DNA of 64,000 bases. Source: Verrucomicrobiales bacterium (GTDB lineage: Bacteria; Verrucomicrobiota; Verrucomicrobiia; Verrucomicrobiales; DEV007). Position 1 is the stretch's first letter, and each line of letters begins with the position of its first letter. The DNA lies in contig JARGNI010000008.1 of NCBI GenBank assembly GCA_029213195.1, positions 91,525 to 155,524 on the forward strand, in the 5' to 3' direction. Shown piece after piece: positions 20,655 to 35,218 of this stretch. The position numbers were made by a program, and so were the translations under genes. The notes under the pieces are model-generated. The model did no database searches, had not been told where the DNA came from, and saw only the letters and a list, made by a program, of their open reading frames with translations.

Positions 20655-20714
20655 CACACTCGGTAGGGGCATTCGGGACTGGTCAAGTCGCGTCGGGTTT
20701 GCTAGCCTCGGCGA

Positions 20715-21995
20715 ATGAAGAAAACAATCCTCTGCAGTTTTCTCGCCGTTTTCGCGTGGGAAGCGCCAGTGCAAGCGATTCCCAACAGCTTCTTTGGAAA
20801 TGGGAATGCGGTGCCGATCATTCCTGCCTTCCCCCGGTTTAACTCGGACCTGACCGAGGAGTTTCTCGACCACGGAAAGTGGCAGAACGGGGGGTTTTCC
20901 GGCCCATGGCGAGAGGAGGCATCCCTGCCGGACCTGAAGGTCAAGAGGATGACCGCGAATCCGATCGTGATGGGGGAGGTGCCCATGTCTGTGGTCGCCT
21001 ATTCCGATGGTTCCGAAACGCAGGAAATCGCGATTCACTTTCTCGATGCCGGTTTGTTCTTTGGATACCGGTTTGGCGGGGAGCAGACTGAGGCGGAGCG
21101 AGAGGCGGGGAAAGCTCGGCGGAAACAATTCTCGGAGCATATGGAGACGCTCCTGGAGAACCTCGAGGAACGCCTCGAGGATGGATGCGGGCGAGGAGTG
21201 AAGGGCACCCTGGGGCGCACTCCAGAACTCCGCACTGAATTTACCGAGTTTGCATGGGAAAATTTTGTCCTGCGACTGGTCGAGCGGGAGGACCATTCAG
21301 TCTCCCTCCATATTTTCCAGGAAGGGTCGGAGCCTCGATCGCTCGTCGATTCCAACTGGGCGGAAGCGAGTCGGAGGGATCGGCAGGAACGATTGGAGGA
21401 AGCCGTTATCGAGGAAGAAGATGGCTCTGTGCGTATCGTGGGGGTTCCGGTTTTGACCCAGGGTATGACGCCCTACTGCGGGATTCACTCGCTGGCGATG
21501 GTGAGCCGGTATATCGGGATGAAGACAAGTCCGGAAGCGCTCGCGGCTGGGGCCGAGTTCAAGAATACAGGCAGTGCCGGGGGGAGTGATATGGTCGGAC
21601 TTCACCGTGCCGTCGCCACGGAGTTGGATATGCGTGTCAGTATCGCCCCTCGCCTCGACCGGAGCCGTTTCGAGCGCTCCATTCGGGCGGGCCTCCCTGT
21701 CATCGTGTGGAGGCGGGTTTCCCAGCAGCGGGAAAATTTTCATGCTCGAGTAGCTGAGCAATCTCGGCAGGGGAAGGGCAGCCCTCTTCCGGAGCTCGGT
21801 CCAGAAGATCTTGCGCTCCTGCCTCCTCGCGGAGCGAAAGGAAGCCCTTCCCACGCGTCGGTCCTGACCGGATGGAGCGCAGATGGAGGAGAGATCTATT
21901 ATCTCGAGCCCTGGGGTAAGCTGGGGCAGGGCCGACGGATGCGTTGGGAAGAGCTCGAGGCCACCGCCTACGCGGTTTTCCATTTTAAATTGTGA
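20715..21995 (+). CDS. Secreted C39-like cysteine peptidase domain protein
   Basis: Signal peptide; GMTPYCGIHSLAMVSRYIG and SHASVLTGW...YLEPWG. Confidence 0.65.
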   Translation: MKKTILCSFLAVFAWEAPVQAIPNSFFGNGNAVPIIPAFPRFNSDLTEEFLDHGKWQNGGFSGPWREEASLPDLKVKRMTANPIVMGEVPMSVVAYSDGSETQEIAIHFLDAGLFFGYRFGGEQTEAEREAGKARRKQFSEHMETLLENLEERLEDGCGRGVKGTLGRTPELRTEFTEFAWENFVLRLVEREDHSVSLHIFQEGSEPRSLVDSNWAEASRRDRQERLEEAVIEEEDGSVRIVGVPVLTQGMTPYCGIHSLAMVSRYIGMKTSPEALAAGAEFKNTGSAGGSDMVGLHRAVATELDMRVSIAPRLDRSRFERSIRAGLPVIVWRRVSQQRENFHARVAEQSRQGKGSPLPELGPEDLALLPPRGAKGSPSHASVLTGWSADGGEIYYLEPWGKLGQGRRMRWEELEATAYAVFHFKL

Positions 21996-22017
21996 GGGGT
22001 TCGGGATACGCTGGCGA

Positions 22018-22776
22018 ATGGCGGAACTCTTCAATTTGATCGAACGTGGGAATCACTGGCTCAAGCTCGACGAAATTCCCGATTACCCACAGGCTCTGAA
22101 TGGGCTGCAGCTGGAAAACAGCGGGGAGATTCATCAGATTTTCGCGTCGGTCGATGCCTGTCTTCCGGTGATCCGACAGGCGGCCGAGAAGAAAGGGTCC
22201 CTTCTCGTTGTTCATCACGGTCTGTTCTGGCAGGGAGCGCAGAGGATCGAGGGAGCGGTCTATGAAAAACTTCGCATTGCGATGGAAAATGATCTCGCCA
22301 TCTACAGCGCCCATATCCCGCTTGATGTGCATTCTTCACTCGGAAACAACGCCCGGCTCCTCGCGGCATTGGAATTGAAGGGGGAATTCGAATCCTTCTT
22401 TCCGTGGAAGGGAATTCAACTCGGGATGCGAGCTCTCGTAAATGTGGAGCGGGAGGATCTCGTGCAGCGGGTCGAAAGAGCTACGGGCTCCTCCGCTCAT
22501 TTGTGTCCGGGCGGTCCCGAAACGATTCGGAACCTGGGAATCATCACGGGAGGCGCTGGATCAGAGGTCGCCGCCATCGCGGAATGTGGTGTGGATACCC
22601 TGATCACCGGGGAGGGCCCGCACTGGAGTTACACAGCCGCCGAAGAACTTGGGGTGAATGTGATCTACGGCGGGCACTACGCGACCGAGACCTTCGGAGT
22701 GAAAGCCCTGGCCGAGCGCTGGTCTCAAAAGTTCAACGTTCCCTGGGAGTTCATTGACCACCCTACGGGTTTGTAA
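22018..22776 (+). CDS. Nif3-like dinuclear metal center hexameric protein
   Basis: YPQALNGLQLENSGEI...LLVVHHGLFWQGAQRIEG...YSAHIPLDVHSSLGNNARL. Confidence 0.92.
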   Translation: MAELFNLIERGNHWLKLDEIPDYPQALNGLQLENSGEIHQIFASVDACLPVIRQAAEKKGSLLVVHHGLFWQGAQRIEGAVYEKLRIAMENDLAIYSAHIPLDVHSSLGNNARLLAALELKGEFESFFPWKGIQLGMRALVNVEREDLVQRVERATGSSAHLCPGGPETIRNLGIITGGAGSEVAAIAECGVDTLITGEGPHWSYTAAEELGVNVIYGGHYATETFGVKALAERWSQKFNVPWEFIDHPTGL

Positions 22777-24688
22777 CCGGGGCCGCAGCCTCCACAGCCT
22801 GCGGCTCGGGTGTTTTTGCCTGATTCCAGGGGATCGCCGCGGCAAGGGTTTTGGCATCTTCCGCGTCGCGCTCATAAACATCCCGACCGGGGACGAGGAC
22901 GATTTTTCCTCCCGGCACCGGGCGAGGGAAGGTGGTGAGGTAGATGATGTAGACGGGAATCTTCTCCTTCAAGGCGATGCTCTTGCGTTCATCCCCGGCC
23001 ATTGCTGCCTTGACCTGGTCTCGAGACCAGCCATCCGGTTGCAGAACCCATTCCCCGAGCCGGTCCGGCTTGGAGACCCGGATGCAGCCGTGGCTCAGGT
23101 CCCGTTTTCCCAAGGCGAAAAAGTTCCGGGCGGGAGTGTCATGCATGTAGACGTTGAAGGTATTGGGGAAAAGGAACTTCACGTGACCCAGCGCATTGTC
23201 CGGACCGGGCTTTTGCCGCAGGAAGAGTCTCCCCTGGGCGACCAGTTCGAGATTCTGGGGAGAAAGACGGTGGGTATTCTTGTTGTAGGGATTGAAGTCG
23301 CTCACGATTTCATATCGATTTCGGCTCAGGTAGCCCCAGTCTGCCTGTGCTTTGGGGAGAACCTCCTTGATAGCGATGCTTTTCGGAACATTCCAATAGG
23401 GGCCGAAGACAACCTCCTGCATCACATCGCGAAAGATAGGGGTGCGATGCGTGTCTTTCGAGGCCTTACCATGAACGATTCGCATGGTCTCGACGTGAAA
23501 GTCACCCTGATCAAACAAGTAGAGTTCGGCGCACGGAAGGTTCACGATGGCGTAGCGCTCTCCGAGGTTGGCTGGGAGGAGGCGGGCTCGATGCAGATTG
23601 ATGGACAGTGATCGGTATCGCTCGGCGGCATTGGAATTGAGATACCGCCAGCTGGCCGGGCCGAAGATTCCGTCGGCATCCAGTCCGTAGTCTTTCTGGA
23701 ATGCCATCAGGGCCGCCGCCAGCTCAGGCGAAATCTGCGAAAGACTGTTGAAACCTTCTGGCGGTGTGGGCAGGTATCCGCGATCTGCGAGATGCGCCGC
23801 GATGGCTGGTGCGTAGGGATAGGGCTCGCCGGGGCGGCCCACGCCGGCCTTTGCCGGATCGGGGATCGCGGGCAGACCGGAATATTTCAGGATCGCCTCT
23901 CGGTAGGCGGGGAATTGCTTGTGCAGCTCCCGGTAGATCCAGTTCTTCGGCCCCAGGATCTCAAGAACCTTCTCGGGATCGAAGGGGCGCACGGCAGTGG
24001 CAAGAACGATATCCCGTGCAATGGAATCGGGAAGGTCGCCCTCGCTCCCCGGTGTGTCGTCGAGGTTCCAGTCTGGCCACAAAGAGGCAGGATCGACCGC
24101 TCCGAATCGGCAGAGCAGGCCTGCCTCTACCAGGGCGACAGTGTAGGCCAGATCTCGGGCGTCAACGGGAGGAGCCTCGGTTTCGATCTCGGGAAGGAGG
24201 GCAAGGGGGTCCAGCGAAAAGAGAGGTGGGAAGGCGTGATTGGCCAGGGCTTTGGACAAGTCGAGGTGAAGATCCTGATTCAGGACCTCGGGATCCCAGA
24301 GAGGACGAAAGCCTCGTTCCTCATAGACCTTGGCAACCGAGTTCGCCAGAACCTCCTTATAAGGGCGCTCCTGAGGAGTGTGTTTCAAAACAAGGTCTCG
24401 GACCTTGGTAACGCGTGGGTCGGTTTCCACGACTGGCTCAGGAGCGTCGGGCTGGGATGCCTGAGGAGTCGGGCTCTCCTGCGCGAAGCTCAGCGAAGGC
24501 TTCAGCAATGTGGCGGCAAGCACGAGGGAAAGAATGGGGAAGCTGGCTCGTCGACAACAGGAGATGGAATCTACCATGGGAGAAGTAGACCGGAGCTTCT
24601 GAGAAAGGGAACCGAGTTTCATAAAGAAGAGAACGGGAAGGTAGATGAGGACAGAGGGATGTGCCACGCAGAATCGGGTTGCCTTCAC
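22763..24688 (-). CDS. L,D-transpeptidase (YcbB-like) with peptidoglycan-binding domain
   Basis: YMHDTPARNFFALGKRDLSHGCIRVSKP catalytic motif; ALMAFQKDYGLDADGIFGPASW binding domain. Confidence 0.9.
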   Translation of the reverse strand: MKATRFCVAHPSVLIYLPVLFFMKLGSLSQKLRSTSPMVDSISCCRRASFPILSLVLAATLLKPSLSFAQESPTPQASQPDAPEPVVETDPRVTKVRDLVLKHTPQERPYKEVLANSVAKVYEERGFRPLWDPEVLNQDLHLDLSKALANHAFPPLFSLDPLALLPEIETEAPPVDARDLAYTVALVEAGLLCRFGAVDPASLWPDWNLDDTPGSEGDLPDSIARDIVLATAVRPFDPEKVLEILGPKNWIYRELHKQFPAYREAILKYSGLPAIPDPAKAGVGRPGEPYPYAPAIAAHLADRGYLPTPPEGFNSLSQISPELAAALMAFQKDYGLDADGIFGPASWRYLNSNAAERYRSLSINLHRARLLPANLGERYAIVNLPCAELYLFDQGDFHVETMRIVHGKASKDTHRTPIFRDVMQEVVFGPYWNVPKSIAIKEVLPKAQADWGYLSRNRYEIVSDFNPYNKNTHRLSPQNLELVAQGRLFLRQKPGPDNALGHVKFLFPNTFNVYMHDTPARNFFALGKRDLSHGCIRVSKPDRLGEWVLQPDGWSRDQVKAAMAGDERKSIALKEKIPVYIIYLTTFPRPVPGGKIVLVPGRDVYERDAEDAKTLAAAIPWNQAKTPEPQAVEAAAPVTNP

Positions 24689-24831
24689 GCTATGGCGAAT
24701 CGCTACTATGACGAACCAGCCCGGAGAAATCTCACAGGTAAGAAGAACTGGAATTACCGCAATATTGATTGCTTGTTAGGGCGGCGTGCTCGGCGAAAAC
24801 ACTCTTTTTGAAAAAACTTTTAGAAAAGGTG

Positions 24832-24859
24832 TTGACCATCTGAAATTACCGCGTAGATT
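24832..24859 (+). promoter_or_regulatory. Candidate rRNA operon promoter
   Basis: TTGACC, 16-nt spacer, TAGATT, A/T-rich upstream sequence, about 320 nt before 16S. Confidence 0.5.
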
Positions 24860-25182
24860 CACCGCCCGCCCGAAAGAGGGTGGCTCGCCGAATCCGAGTG
24901 ATTCACAGAGAACTGATCTTTTAAAAAATCGAGCCGAGTGCTTCAAGCAATTTTTCAGGACACCCATCTGAAGGTTTTAGGCCGACAGACCGATCCTGAG
25001 GAAAGAAGAATTCGGTGTTAAGGAAAAGGCTAAATTGTGTGCTGCACGACAAGATAAGATTCGTGCAGAAGCGGTGCTCCTTTTGGAGTGCTGCAACTTG
25101 TCAATTTTTCCGTTTATTTTAAGAACAATGAAACTCTGCAAAGAGTGCCATGCGTTTCTGATTTAATGCGGGAATCAATTTT

Positions 25183-26717
<1,535 letters not shown>

Positions 26718-26932
26718 TGGAGTAATTTGCCCGAACGCAATCTCACAAGTGTGTTCATACAAATGGCAAATAGGTCGATGCCGTAACGATCGGATGAACT
26801 GATCGGTTGGCAGACGATTGGGAAACTGTCGTCACCAAAGTTATTATTAAGTCTGTATGTTTTTTATCTGTGCAGTGCACAGTTTAGCCTTTGCCTTTCT
26901 CGATGTTTTTGAGAAGCGCGAGATTAGAATTT

Positions 26933-27005
26933 GGGGGCATAGCTCAGTTGGTAGAGCGCCTGCTTTGCAAGCAGGATGTCAGGAGTTCGAATCTCCTTGC
27001 CTCCA
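26933..27005 (+). tRNA. tRNA-Ala (TGC)
   Basis: Cloverleaf GGGGGCA...CTTTGCAAG...GTTCGAATC...TGCCTCCA. Confidence 0.97.
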
Positions 27006-27044
27006 CGTATTTTACCTGGAGACAGGGTGCGCGTGAGCGCAGAA

Positions 27045-27118
<74 letters not shown>

Positions 27119-27312
27119 CTTTTCCCGATTGAGTCTCCCGTCTCGCTCTCATGATCTTTGACAACTACATAAAATTACAATGATACTACAATTGAGTTTT
27201 AAACTCAGCTACTGCCTTTGGCGGTAGCAGTAAGATAGAAAAGTTACTCTAACAGTGGGTGAAGAGATAAGCACTTCACCTGAAAGATTTTCAATTTAAA
27301 GAAAAGCTGGAA

Positions 27313-30137
<2,825 letters not shown>

Positions 30138-30255
30138 AGTTTGTTTCTTTTTTATCAGTAGTATTCATTGTATATTTTGTGTAGTTGTCAGAGATCTCAT
30201 TCGAGAGGTGAAGGTTTAACCGCCAGAACGTTGTTCTTCCGAGTGGAGCACATAG

Positions 30256-30372
30256 TTCTGGTGGCCATAGCACGGTGGAACCACCCGGTCCCATTCCGAA
30301 CCCGGAAGTGAAACGCTGTAGCGCCGATGGTAGTGTGGCGAAAGGCCATGTGAGAGTAGGTCGCCGCCAGGT
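30256..30372 (+). rRNA. rrf: 5S ribosomal RNA
   Basis: TCTGGTGGCCATAGCACGGTGGAACCACCCGGTCCCATTCCGAACCCGGAAGTGAAAC...GTAGGTCGCCGCCAGG. Confidence 0.95.
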
Positions 30373-30382
30373 TATACTAATT

Positions 30383-30412
30383 AACCGTCCCGCATTGCGG
30401 GACGGTTTTTTT
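30383..30412 (+). terminator. Rho-independent terminator of the rRNA operon
   Basis: ACCGTCCCGC-ATT-GCGGGACGGT stem followed by TTTTTTT. Confidence 0.92.
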
Positions 30413-30549
30413 GTGTCCAGCCATCGCCATTCTGGCAAGCAGGCTCAATGTCCCGGCCCAGTGACTTGGACCATTTCGTCATAGGGGACGGCCGATAGCA
30501 GGTGAGGATTCGCTTGACCTGTTAGGAAGTTTTCGGCGAAATCATTGCT

Positions 30550-31458
30550 ATGAGAATGATTTCAAGACGTGGATTTCTGACGACCTCCGCCGGCGTTTCT
30601 TTAGGGGCTACTGTTGGGGTGGGACCTTTCGCCATGGGTTCTGATAAGAAGGGTCCCTTGTCGGGGCGTTTTTTCAAGACCCTCAAGATCGGAATGATCA
30701 AAGAGGGCACGACGTTGACAGAGAAATTTTCCGCCGCAAAGAATGCGGGATTCGATGGTGTAGAACTCAATGCCCCTGGTTTCGATATCGACGAAGTGAA
30801 CCAGGCCATCGAAGCGGCCGATTTCCCGGTCGACGGATCGGTCTGTGCTGGCCACTGGGGTGTCAGGCATTCAGACCCGGATGAATCGGTTCGAGCCAAG
30901 GCTTTGGAGGCCTTGCTTGGAGCTTTGCAAACCACGCACGACGTTGGAGGACATACGGTTCTCCTGGTGGTCGGGCATGGCAAGGACGGGACAGAGGAAG
31001 AAGTCTGGTCCCGGAGTGTAGCCAACATTCGAAAGGCCCTTCCCTTAGCCTCCAGACTGGGGGTATCCATCGCAATTGAGAACGTATGGAATCACTTTGG
31101 ATATGATCATGGGGGCTCGGCAGATCAAACCGCGGAAAAATTTGTCCGCTACGTGGATGAATTCGAGTCTCCCTTTGTCGGGATGCAATTCGATATCGGG
31201 AATCACTGGAAATATGGGAGCGCCGGAGACTGGATTCGAGAGCTGGGAACTCGCATCCACAAACTCGACGTCAAAGGGTTCTCTCGTGAGGAGGGGAAAT
31301 TCAAAGGTATTGGGGAAGGGGATATTGATTTCCCTGATGTTGTCGCGGCCCTCGACGAAATTAATTTTCACGGATGGTGTGCTGCGGAAGTCGGAGGCGG
31401 CAATCTGGATCGCCTCAAGGAGATTTCCGAGCGAATGGATCGCGTGTTCCAGCTCTAG
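30550..31458 (+). CDS. Secreted (Tat signal) sugar phosphate isomerase/epimerase, TIM barrel
   Basis: SRRGFLTTSAGVSLGA Tat-like signal; GIAIENVWNHF...VGMQFDIGNHWKYG...KLDVKGFSR AP-endonuclease-2-like motifs. Confidence 0.8.
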   Translation: MRMISRRGFLTTSAGVSLGATVGVGPFAMGSDKKGPLSGRFFKTLKIGMIKEGTTLTEKFSAAKNAGFDGVELNAPGFDIDEVNQAIEAADFPVDGSVCAGHWGVRHSDPDESVRAKALEALLGALQTTHDVGGHTVLLVVGHGKDGTEEEVWSRSVANIRKALPLASRLGVSIAIENVWNHFGYDHGGSADQTAEKFVRYVDEFESPFVGMQFDIGNHWKYGSAGDWIRELGTRIHKLDVKGFSREEGKFKGIGEGDIDFPDVVAALDEINFHGWCAAEVGGGNLDRLKEISERMDRVFQL

Positions 31459-31480
31459 TGACTGACTCACCAAACGGGTC

Positions 31481-32920
31481 CTACGGCCGAAACTTTTTGG
31501 CCTCGGAGGGATATCCTCGGAACGGAACTCCTTCACGAGACCAGGTTTCGATTTCATCGAGATACCGTTTCCTCATTTGCCCAAGGGCGGAGTTGTGATC
31601 GGGGTTCAGGATCTCGTTTTTCAACTCGAGGGGATCTTCTCTCAGGAAAAACAATTCTTCTGTGGGTTGAAAACCCTTCTGGTCATAGGGCCAGCGAACA
31701 AATTTCCAGTCCTTGGTGACGATGGATAGACTATGAACTGCTTCGGGTCCCCAGACATTGATCAGGGGTAGGCGTTCTCGTATCGAACGGGTCGGCTGAT
31801 CGTAAAGCGGCAGCAGGCTCAACCCATCAATTTCTGGGGGAATAGGAATACCAGCGAGTTCCAGAAGGGTAGGATGAAGATCCACGTTTCCCGTGAGTGA
31901 ACTGCTTCGCAGATTTTTTCCCGAGTTGTCGTGTCCAGGGCGGTAGAGGATCAGGGGGGCCTTCGAGGATTCTTCGTAGGGAAGCACCTTGGATCCGTAG
32001 CCATGGGAACCACACAAAAATCCATTGTCGGACGTGAAGACAATGAAGGTCTCGTCTGCGACGTTGGCCTCCTCGAGGCTCTTCCGGATCATCCCTACCG
32101 CGACATCGATGGCGTGGACCTGCTGATGATAGATGGCCATGACTTCATCGTACCGATCTGCATAACCCCAATCGTGGAATCGGGCATATTGGCGGCCCTG
32201 CCGACTTTGTTCCGAGAAGTGTTCTCCCAGTTTTCTTCCGAAGTTGTCAGGTTTCCGAAATGCTTTCCCGGCATACGCGTCGTCGAACCTGGGATCAGGG
32301 GTGGCGGGCATGTGAGGCGCCTTGAAGCTGATGGAAAGACAGAATGGCGAGTCCGTCGCTGCTGACTCAAGAATGAAGTCCCGACCGAAGGCTCCATAGG
32401 AGAGTGTGGAATGCGGGTATTTCTTCGAATACTTCGCCATCGATGGGTTCTTTGCGGTCGAATACGAAGTCTGACCGGGACCGGCTACCCATACGTCGAA
32501 ATCATCGATCGGAAGCGTCCCTTTGCTATCCAGGGTCTCCGCCACCTCAATACCGATTTTTCCCGCAATTGCTGTGCGGTATCCTGCTCTTCTCAAGAGG
32601 ACCGGATAGCTTTTTTCCCAAGTATCTCGAAGTATCGGTCCACGACCAAAATTGCAGCCGTGGCGATACTCGAACAGTCCTGTGAAGATGGTCGCACGGC
32701 TCGCCATGCAAATGGCAGTGGTATTGTAGTGATGGTCAAAGACCATGCCGTCAGCAGCGAGCTGGTCGATATGAGGAGTCTTCACGTCCTCGTTTCCGTA
32801 GCAACCGAGAGAATAAACCGTCTGGTCGTCGGTGAGCAGTAGCACAATGTTGGGTCGCTCAGTTGCGCTGGCGAAACCGAATCCGAACGCGATGAGGAGG
32901 ACGGGGAGCTTGGAAATCAT
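31481..32920 (-). CDS. Secreted sulfatase
   Basis: RPNIVLLLTDDQTVYSLGCYGNEDVKTPHIDQLAADG; ICMASRATIFTG signature. Confidence 0.9.
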   Translation of the reverse strand: MISKLPVLLIAFGFGFASATERPNIVLLLTDDQTVYSLGCYGNEDVKTPHIDQLAADGMVFDHHYNTTAICMASRATIFTGLFEYRHGCNFGRGPILRDTWEKSYPVLLRRAGYRTAIAGKIGIEVAETLDSKGTLPIDDFDVWVAGPGQTSYSTAKNPSMAKYSKKYPHSTLSYGAFGRDFILESAATDSPFCLSISFKAPHMPATPDPRFDDAYAGKAFRKPDNFGRKLGEHFSEQSRQGRQYARFHDWGYADRYDEVMAIYHQQVHAIDVAVGMIRKSLEEANVADETFIVFTSDNGFLCGSHGYGSKVLPYEESSKAPLILYRPGHDNSGKNLRSSSLTGNVDLHPTLLELAGIPIPPEIDGLSLLPLYDQPTRSIRERLPLINVWGPEAVHSLSIVTKDWKFVRWPYDQKGFQPTEELFFLREDPLELKNEILNPDHNSALGQMRKRYLDEIETWSREGVPFRGYPSEAKKFRP

Positions 32921-33013
32921 GCTCAGGGTTACCATTTGGGAAATGAAGAAGCAAGAGACGGCCGTTCGACAGGCTTGCAGGACGAAAGCGGCAAGGCTAA
33001 GCTGCAGAGAAAT

Positions 33014-33451
33014 ATGGCTACACCTGTGCTCGAAATCGAAGAATTGCTCGCAACTTGCACCTCTGCAGGATTGCGAAAAACCGAGGCACTGAAATCGTGT
33101 CTCTCGGTTCTTCTGGCTGCCCAGCAGCCCATGACTCTTCAGCAGATTGCGGAGGACTCTCATTTCACCACCGATTGCGATCCCGCTACGGTCTACCGGC
33201 TGATCTCGCGGCTGGAGGAGCACCGGATCGTACGTCGAATCGGGTTTCATAGTCGAGCCGCGCACTACTGTTTGCGCGAGAGCAGTCATCAAGACTATCT
33301 CATCTGTCGGGACTGTGGCTCGGTCGAGGTTCTCGATATTGCCTGCCCGGTCGAGCATCTCGAAAAACAAATCGCCAACGACAGTGGCTACCGGGATCTT
33401 GAGCACGAACTCGAGTTCTATGGGCGTTGCCAAGTCTGCCAGGAAGACTGA
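33014..33451 (+). CDS. Fur-family transcriptional regulator
   Basis: RKTEALKSCLSVLLAAQQPMTLQQIAEDS...DPATVYRLISRLEEHRIVRRI, CRDC and CQVC zinc cysteines. Confidence 0.9.
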   Translation: MATPVLEIEELLATCTSAGLRKTEALKSCLSVLLAAQQPMTLQQIAEDSHFTTDCDPATVYRLISRLEEHRIVRRIGFHSRAAHYCLRESSHQDYLICRDCGSVEVLDIACPVEHLEKQIANDSGYRDLEHELEFYGRCQVCQED

Positions 33452-33714
33452 GGGACAAGGTTCCTGCAGGTCTTTGCGAAAGGCGGCGTAGTCTGAATTG
33501 TCGTTTTCGATCGGACAGCGATACCAAAATTTTTCAGAGGGAGAATCACCCTCGGTTTTCCGGCACACCGCTTCCGGAATTTGCCGTGTTCCTATCAGAT
33601 TTGCGAAAAACTTCCGAAATCGTGGGAAAATGGAATTTACGGTTGTTTGACCGTGCAGGTTTGATATACTTCCCAGGAACGCATCGCACCTGTGCGAAAA
33701 TTCTGTGACCGCCT

Positions 33715-34119
33715 ATGAAATCGACTGCCAATCGTATCGTCCTGCTCGTTGGAGCTTTCGTTCTTGCGTTGATGGCGGTTGATGGATTGATCCAGTTGAA
33801 TCAGTCGGCGCTTGCGGAGTTCGGCTATGGCGAGAGCACCTGGGTTCAGGCAGATAGTGCGATGGCGCTTTTTCTGGTCGGCCTCGTGGCAGGGATGCTA
33901 CTGGGAATCGGAATCTTTTTTGGATTCATTGTCTGGCGAGAGAAGCAATGCACTCAAGAGACAGACGATCTCGATGCACTTCTCGAGGAGGTTTCTCGGG
34001 AAGCCGATCTCGCCAATCCTCTTTTCGTCGATGAGTCTCCGAGTGGCGAAGAGATCCCTGAGCCTACCGATCCGTGGGAACGTCCTGCCGATTGGTGGAA
34101 GAACGGCGAGGACGAGTAG
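33715..34119 (+). CDS. Small two-TM hypothetical protein with acidic tail
   Basis: Two hydrophobic helices then ...DPWERPADWWKNGEDE; coding-like codon use, no recognised family. Confidence 0.6.
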   Translation: MKSTANRIVLLVGAFVLALMAVDGLIQLNQSALAEFGYGESTWVQADSAMALFLVGLVAGMLLGIGIFFGFIVWREKQCTQETDDLDALLEEVSREADLANPLFVDESPSGEEIPEPTDPWERPADWWKNGEDE

Positions 34120-34218
34120 GATATTCTTTCTCAGGAGTCCCCGCATTTCATCCCAAAAGGGGAGTCAGACGGCAACTTCTCGGCGAAATCCAAGGCGCGA
34201 AACTCAATTCGCAGGTCG

Positions 34219-35112
34219 TCAGCCCCTCGGGTGGAATTTGCGATGCACGTTTCGCAATTGCTGTTGATCTACGTGAGTATAAATCTGCGTCGTTGCAATA
34301 TCGGCATGCCCGAGAAGTTCTTGGATCACGCGGAGATCGGCCCCATTTCCGAGGAGGTGGGTCGCAAAAGAATGACGCAAGAGGTGGGGGTAGATATTGG
34401 AATCCAGGCCGGCCATTTTGGCGCGTTCTTTCACAATCTGCCAGACACGGGTCGTGGTCAGTTTTTTTCCCCATTTCGAGAGAAAGATCTCACTGCCCGT
34501 ATGCGACCTGACCAGTTGAGGACGCTCCCCCTCCAGGTAGTTCGATAGAGCTTCTCTTGCGGCAGTCCCTACTGGGACTATGCGGGTCTTGTTTCCTTTT
34601 CCGGTGACGCGAATCGCATTCTCCTCCAGCGAGAGGTTTTCCAGCCGGGCCGAGGTGACTTCTGAAACTCGAAGCCCGCTGGCATAGAGCAACTCGAGAA
34701 TGGCCCGGTCTCGTCGAGCCAGGGGACGATTGTCCTCGATGGATTCCAGAAGCTTCGATACTGAGTCGGGATCCAGCGTTTCTGGGAGGTGCTTATCCGA
34801 TTTTGGGGAGTCAATCTGCTCCGCAACATCTTCGGGGATGATTCCTTTTGCCGCCAGGTGTCTGAAAAAAATTTTCAGTGCAATTAGATTCACCCGCAGG
34901 CTTGAAGCTGCGACCCGGTCTTCCAGTCGACGAAGCCCGAGGTATTCGGTGAAATGATGAAGACTCACCTCTTTCCAGCAGCAGACTCCCTGTTCGGAGC
35001 TGAGATAATTCCGAAATGATTCGAGAGATCGCCGCACCGAAAGTTGGTAGTTTTCGGAAAGCCCTTTCTCGACTGCCAGATAGCGAAGGAATCTTTCTAT
35101 TTCGGTCTCCAT
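34219..35112 (-). CDS. Tyrosine recombinase XerD-like
   Basis: ELLYASGLRVSEVTSARLENL, PHLLRHSFATHLLGNGADLRVIQELLGHADIATTQIYTHV. Confidence 0.9.
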   Translation of the reverse strand: METEIERFLRYLAVEKGLSENYQLSVRRSLESFRNYLSSEQGVCCWKEVSLHHFTEYLGLRRLEDRVAASSLRVNLIALKIFFRHLAAKGIIPEDVAEQIDSPKSDKHLPETLDPDSVSKLLESIEDNRPLARRDRAILELLYASGLRVSEVTSARLENLSLEENAIRVTGKGNKTRIVPVGTAAREALSNYLEGERPQLVRSHTGSEIFLSKWGKKLTTTRVWQIVKERAKMAGLDSNIYPHLLRHSFATHLLGNGADLRVIQELLGHADIATTQIYTHVDQQQLRNVHRKFHPRG

Positions 35113-35218
35113 CGTGTGTGTACTATCTCTGAGTGGAGGGGCTGAAAGCCTCCCCGCTCAGAACGAACTGAAGAAGGCAAAGGCTCCTTCCGAGACGCAC
35201 CACGATGCGAGGAAAGAC

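Noticed and set aside
31481-33568. Full 695-aa ORF as one sulfatase
   Set aside because: Upstream third overlaps the divergent Fur gene and lacks a domain; signal peptide start at 32920 is more credible.
35130-35160. Hairpin between the zinc-ribbon membrane gene and xerD as a terminator
   Set aside because: Good stem (tgagtggaggggct/agcctccccgctca) but no T-run on the minus strand, so I did not list it as a terminator.
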